DNA of 8,532 bases from JAAZFZ01 sp035647435 (GTDB lineage Bacteria > Bacillota > Clostridia > Oscillospirales > Acutalibacteraceae): positions 1 to 8,532 of the forward strand of contig DASRNM010000132.1 in assembly GCA_035647435.1 (NCBI GenBank). Direction: 5' to 3'. A model generated the notes under the pieces. It was not told the DNA's origin. It searched no databases and saw nothing but the letters and a program-made list of their open reading frames with translations. Numbering within the stretch: the first letter of the stretch is position 1; each line of letters begins with the position of its first letter. A program made the translations under genes and the position numbers. Positions 5,978 through 8,532 of this stretch are shown here, piece by piece.

Positions 5978-7657
5978 TTGGTTATCAAAGACACTGATAT
6001 GAAAACCGTGAAGTGGTTGTATAAGGCTTCAAAAAAGCAAGTGCCCGTAATTATAGCTTTGACAATTATATATTGTGCATTTTCTTCTATTTTGATTGTT
6101 ACTGCTTTACTTTCAAGGGGGCTTGTGGATAGTGCCGTTGCAGGCAATCATCCTGAACTTGTTAAGTATATGATCATCATTGGTTCAGTTGTGTTTGTAA
6201 GACTTCTGTTGAATCTTTTTTACAGGTTTTTGCTTGAACACTCAAAGGTAAGACTCGAAATTGCGTTAAAACAAAGGCTGCTAAAGTCTGTTTTACTCAA
6301 AGATTATTCAGAGATATCGAGCTTTCACAGCGGTGAGCTTATGAACCGCTTAACAAACGATATAGGGGTTATTGTTGACGGTGCAACAACAATTCTTCCG
6401 AACCTTTTTGGGTTGTTGACAAAATTATTTCTGGCTTTCTTTGCACTGTATTCCATCGAAAAAAGGTTTTCACTGGTTTTTTTAGTTGGTGGAATAATAA
6501 TGTTTATCACGACAAGAGCTTTCAGGGGCATCATGAAACGACTCCACAAAGAGGTTCAAGAAACTGAGGGTGCCTCCCGTTCGTTCATGCAAGAGGTTTT
6601 GGAAAATTCTTTGGTCATAAAGGTGTTCAATGCCGAAAAACAAGTCAAAGGCAAGTTTGACTACCTTTTTGAAAAGAACTTTAAAAAGAGAATGAAAAGG
6701 GTAATAATTAGCATAGTTGCTAATTTTGGAATGGGTGCGATTTTCAGTGCGGGCTACTACTTTGCTTTTTTTTGGGGAGCATACGGCATTTACACAACCG
6801 CAATAAGTTACGGAACTTTGACTGCTATTTTACAGCTTGTCAATCAAATCCAAACGCCCGTTTCGAGCCTTTCAAACCTTATCCCTCGGTATTATAGCCT
6901 AATCGCTTCGTCTGAGAGGATTATTGAAATTGAAAACTTGCCCGACGAGGTTGAGTACGATACAATTGTAGCGGACCCTCACAGCTTTTATGAAGATCTT
7001 GAAGCTATTGTGTTTGATAATATTTCATTTGGATACAAAAACGAAAAGGTTCTCGAAGACACGAGCGTGACAATTGAAAAAGGCGATTTTGTGGCGATAA
7101 CGGGTATTTCGGGCATAGGTAAAAGCACATTATTGAAGCTCTTGCTAGGGGTACTGTACCCACAAAAAGGCAATATATATTTTGCTTTGGGTGATAAAAA
7201 GCGTGAGGCTGATAAAGGGATAAGAGGGCTTTTTGCCTATGTTCCGCAGGGCAACATGCTCCTTTCAGGCACAATTCGTGAGAATGTAACTTTTTTAAAC
7301 GAGGACAAGTCCGAGGAGGACATCAACCTTGCGGTTAAAATCAGCTGTATGGAACCGTTTATGGAAGAATTACCCGACGGGCTTAATACAGTAATCGGCG
7401 AGAGAGGCCACGGGCTTTCTGAAGGGCAGATTCAGAGGATTGCAATAGCAAGGGCGATTCTTTGCGACTCCCCAATATTGTTATTTGATGAGGCGACCTC
7501 GGCACTTGATGAGAGCACTGAGAAGGAACTGTTAGAGAACATAAAGAAGTTGAAGAATAAAACATGCATAATTATTTCACATAAGCGTGCCGCAGTTGAG
7601 GCGTGCAATAAAGAAGTTAGGATAGTCGGCAAAAAAATTGAACTGGTGCAGGAGTGA
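5978..7657 (+). CDS. ABC exporter, fused membrane and ATPase domains
   Basis: A 559-residue half-transporter, one polypeptide with an N-terminal six-helix membrane domain (about 20-310) and a C-terminal ATPase domain (about 340-559). It would work as a homodimer in the cytoplasmic membrane. ATPase motifs: Walker A GISGIGKST (376-384), Q-loop Gln424, signature LSEGQ (480-484, Glu in place of the usual Gly), Walker B ILLFDE (500-505) and H-loop His535. No N-terminal C39 peptidase domain is present, so leader removal must be done by another protein. The start is TTG at 5978, chosen because GAGGAAG (5964-5970) lies 7 nt upstream; the in-frame ATG at 5999 has no such site. Context makes the modified peptides the likely cargo, and export may also give self-protection. 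The stop overlaps a GTG at 7654. Confidence 0.92.
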   Translation: MVIKDTDMKTVKWLYKASKKQVPVIIALTIIYCAFSSILIVTALLSRGLVDSAVAGNHPELVKYMIIIGSVVFVRLLLNLFYRFLLEHSKVRLEIALKQRLLKSVLLKDYSEISSFHSGELMNRLTNDIGVIVDGATTILPNLFGLLTKLFLAFFALYSIEKRFSLVFLVGGIIMFITTRAFRGIMKRLHKEVQETEGASRSFMQEVLENSLVIKVFNAEKQVKGKFDYLFEKNFKKRMKRVIISIVANFGMGAIFSAGYYFAFFWGAYGIYTTAISYGTLTAILQLVNQIQTPVSSLSNLIPRYYSLIASSERIIEIENLPDEVEYDTIVADPHSFYEDLEAIVFDNISFGYKNEKVLEDTSVTIEKGDFVAITGISGIGKSTLLKLLLGVLYPQKGNIYFALGDKKREADKGIRGLFAYVPQGNMLLSGTIRENVTFLNEDKSEEDINLAVKISCMEPFMEELPDGLNTVIGERGHGLSEGQIQRIAIARAILCDSPILLFDEATSALDESTEKELLENIKKLKNKTCIIISHKRAAVEACNKEVRIVGKKIELVQE

Positions 7658-7665
7658 TTGGGTTG
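7650..7665 (+). promoter_or_regulatory. Ribosome binding site fixing the start of the second PqqD gene at TTG 7663
   Basis: AGGAG at 7650-7654 stands 8 nt before TTG 7663. It overlaps the alternative GTG at 7654, so it cannot serve that codon. From TTG 7663 the product begins MKIKEGYKLRRV, in register with MKAKKDFILRKV of the first PqqD protein. Both observations favour the shorter form. Confidence 0.7.
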
Positions 7666-7929
7666 AAAATAAAAGAAGGATACAAATTGCGCAGGGTTTG
7701 CGATAGTGCTATTGTTGTCGCTGTGGGCAATGCGGTTGCGGATTTTAACGGGCTTGTTACCCTTAATGAAACAGGAGAAAAGCTATGGACAATTCTTGAA
7801 AATGGTGCAAGCAAACAACAGCTTATTGATGCCCTCGTTCAGGAGTATTCAATCGAGCCGTCTTTGGCAATTGCAGACACAAAGGATTTCATTTCGCAGT
7901 TAAAAGGGGCAGGTCTTATTGAATCATAA
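7663..7929 (+). CDS. PqqD-like peptide-binding protein 2 (RiPP recognition element)
   Basis: An 88-residue PqqD-family protein, paralogous to the one at 5695-5958. The LNETGEKLW block (34-42) and QEY (60-62) fall at the same residue numbers as in the first copy, and the two align without gaps. Identity is only moderate, so the duplication is not recent. The start is taken as TTG 7663, not the upstream GTG 7654 that would add three residues. It lies directly after the ABC exporter gene and overlaps the S26-type protease gene by 11 nt. Its position between exporter and protease suggests that it may guide the peptide to one of these, while the first copy serves the kinase; alternatively each copy serves one of the two precursors. 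Both ideas are inference. Confidence 0.86.
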   Translation: MKIKEGYKLRRVCDSAIVVAVGNAVADFNGLVTLNETGEKLWTILENGASKQQLIDALVQEYSIEPSLAIADTKDFISQLKGAGLIES

Positions 7930-8371
7930 AGGTATTGAGCTTTTTGAAATAACACCTGTTATTGAAGAAGTTTTGGGCAGCGGTGGTGCTGTTTCTTTTG
8001 TGAGTTCAGGCTCGAGCATGATGCCGCTTATAGGTAACAAGAGAGACAAAATCACACTTGTTAAGTGTTCAGGTAAGCTCAAAAAAAATGACATTCCGCT
8101 TTATAGGCGTGAAAACGGCAGCTTTGTTCTCCACAGAATAATAGGGGAGGATGAAAACGGCTACATTACCCGTGGTGACAATCAATGGTTTGTCGAACGT
8201 GGGGTAAGGGATAGCCAGGTAATAGCGGTCTTAAAGGGTGTTCAACGAAAGGGCAAATATATTGATTGTGATTCTGAAAAGCATAAATTATACTGTTTGT
8301 TTTTGCCATTAATACGATGGATAAGAAGAATATATTTCGGTGCACTTCACAGGTTGCATATAAAATACTAA
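7919..8371 (+). CDS. Soluble S26 (SipW-like) signal-peptidase-family protein, candidate leader peptidase
   Basis: A 150-residue protein with S24/S26 peptidase hallmarks. SGSSMMP (30-36) places Ser33 as nucleophile (the SMxP pattern). KKNDIPLYRR (55-64) matches the GDI-type strand with Asn replacing Gly. VLHRI (70-74) supplies His72 as the general base, as in SipW/ER-type enzymes, where His replaces the Lys of bacterial signal peptidase I. TRGDNQ (84-89) is the usual GDN box. No N-terminal membrane anchor is present; residues about 123-145 are hydrophobic and basic (CLFLPLIRWIRRIYF) and may attach it to the membrane surface. The start is TTG inside the preceding gene, with GGGGCAGG upstream. 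As the only peptidase of the locus, and because the exporter lacks a C39 domain, it is the best candidate for leader cleavage. That role is inferred, not shown. Confidence 0.8.
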   Translation: MNHKGIELFEITPVIEEVLGSGGAVSFVSSGSSMMPLIGNKRDKITLVKCSGKLKKNDIPLYRRENGSFVLHRIIGEDENGYITRGDNQWFVERGVRDSQVIAVLKGVQRKGKYIDCDSEKHKLYCLFLPLIRWIRRIYFGALHRLHIKY

Positions 8372-8405
8372 AAAGCAGAGGTTTGAATTAAACCTCTGCT
8401 TTTTT
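8371..8405 (+). terminator. Strong intrinsic terminator ending the operon
   Basis: Perfect 14-bp inverted repeat (8371-8384 and 8390-8403) with a 5-nt loop GAATT. The core is GCAGAGGTTT/AAACCTCTGC, and a T-run covers 8400-8405. It begins on the last base of the S26 gene's stop codon, so it clearly ends this transcription unit and shows that the locus does not continue downstream on the same transcript. Confidence 0.92.
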
Positions 8406-8532
8406 AATAGTGTGCCCATGCCGACAATCTTTAAGCGTTATTGTGTCTTGGAAGCACTTCTAAACTCTACATTTATATAGTTTAACTTTTAATAAATTAC
8501 CTAATAATTTAGAAAAAACAACAGCATAATAC

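Noticed and set aside
7005..7274. Open frames on the minus strand inside the exporter and other genes
   Set aside because: They lie wholly within well-supported plus-strand genes, have no recognisable motifs and lack independent expression signals.
1589..8529. The 11-mer CAACAGCATAA occurs at 1589-1599 and 8519-8529
   Set aside because: A single short match in AT-rich DNA; flanks do not agree, so no evidence of a mobile element or recombination site.
8406..8532. AT-rich tail after the terminator
   Set aside because: No reading frame, convincing promoter or RNA gene could be identified on either strand.
1..8532. CRISPR arrays, tRNA/rRNA genes, insertion sequences
   Set aside because: No regularly spaced repeats, cloverleaf-type sequences or transposase motifs were found.

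Overview
The window looks like part of a low-GC Gram-positive chromosome, most likely a gut or rumen-type Clostridia relative. This rests on AT-rich DNA, strong GGAGG-type ribosome binding sites, frequent TTG starts, sigma-A promoters with extended -10 boxes, a Gram-positive signal peptide and families typical of Firmicutes. Species-level placement is not possible by eye.

All nine genes lie on the plus strand. Positions 1-245 hold an inverted repeat and a good promoter, which drives a nucleotidyltransferase-family protein (246-1418, PF14907-like). A second strong promoter (1468-1497) and a leader of about 215 nt precede a 947-residue secreted repeat protein (1719-4562). Two tiny genes follow (4611-4721 and 4773-4907). 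They encode related acidic peptides of 36 and 44 residues with a shared leader-like N-terminus (YxxPx[LF], then D[VI]IT.S). A perfect 13-bp hairpin (4918-4949) separates them from a tightly packed block: an HPr-kinase-like ATPase (4976-5698), a PqqD-like protein (5695-5958), an ABC exporter (5978-7657), a second PqqD-like protein (7663-7929) and a soluble S26-type signal-peptidase-like protein (7919-8371). A textbook intrinsic terminator (8371-8405) closes the unit. The last 127 bases hold nothing I can assign.

Read together, this is a probable ribosomally made and post-translationally modified peptide (RiPP) locus. The two small peptides would be the precursors, the PqqD proteins the leader-binding modules, the kinase and perhaps the nucleotidyltransferase the modifying enzymes, the ABC protein the exporter and the S26 protein a candidate leader peptidase. 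Kinase, PqqD-like B1 protein, nucleotidyltransferase and ABC exporter are the accessory set known from phosphorylated lasso-peptide clusters of Firmicutes such as paeninodin, and the YxxPxL motif is the known lasso leader-recognition motif. The two enzymes that make a lasso fold are both missing here: the B2 transglutaminase-like protease and the asparagine-synthetase-like cyclase. Either they lie elsewhere in the genome, or this is a different system built on a lasso-type recognition kit. The large secreted protein upstream of the precursors is an unexplained partner.
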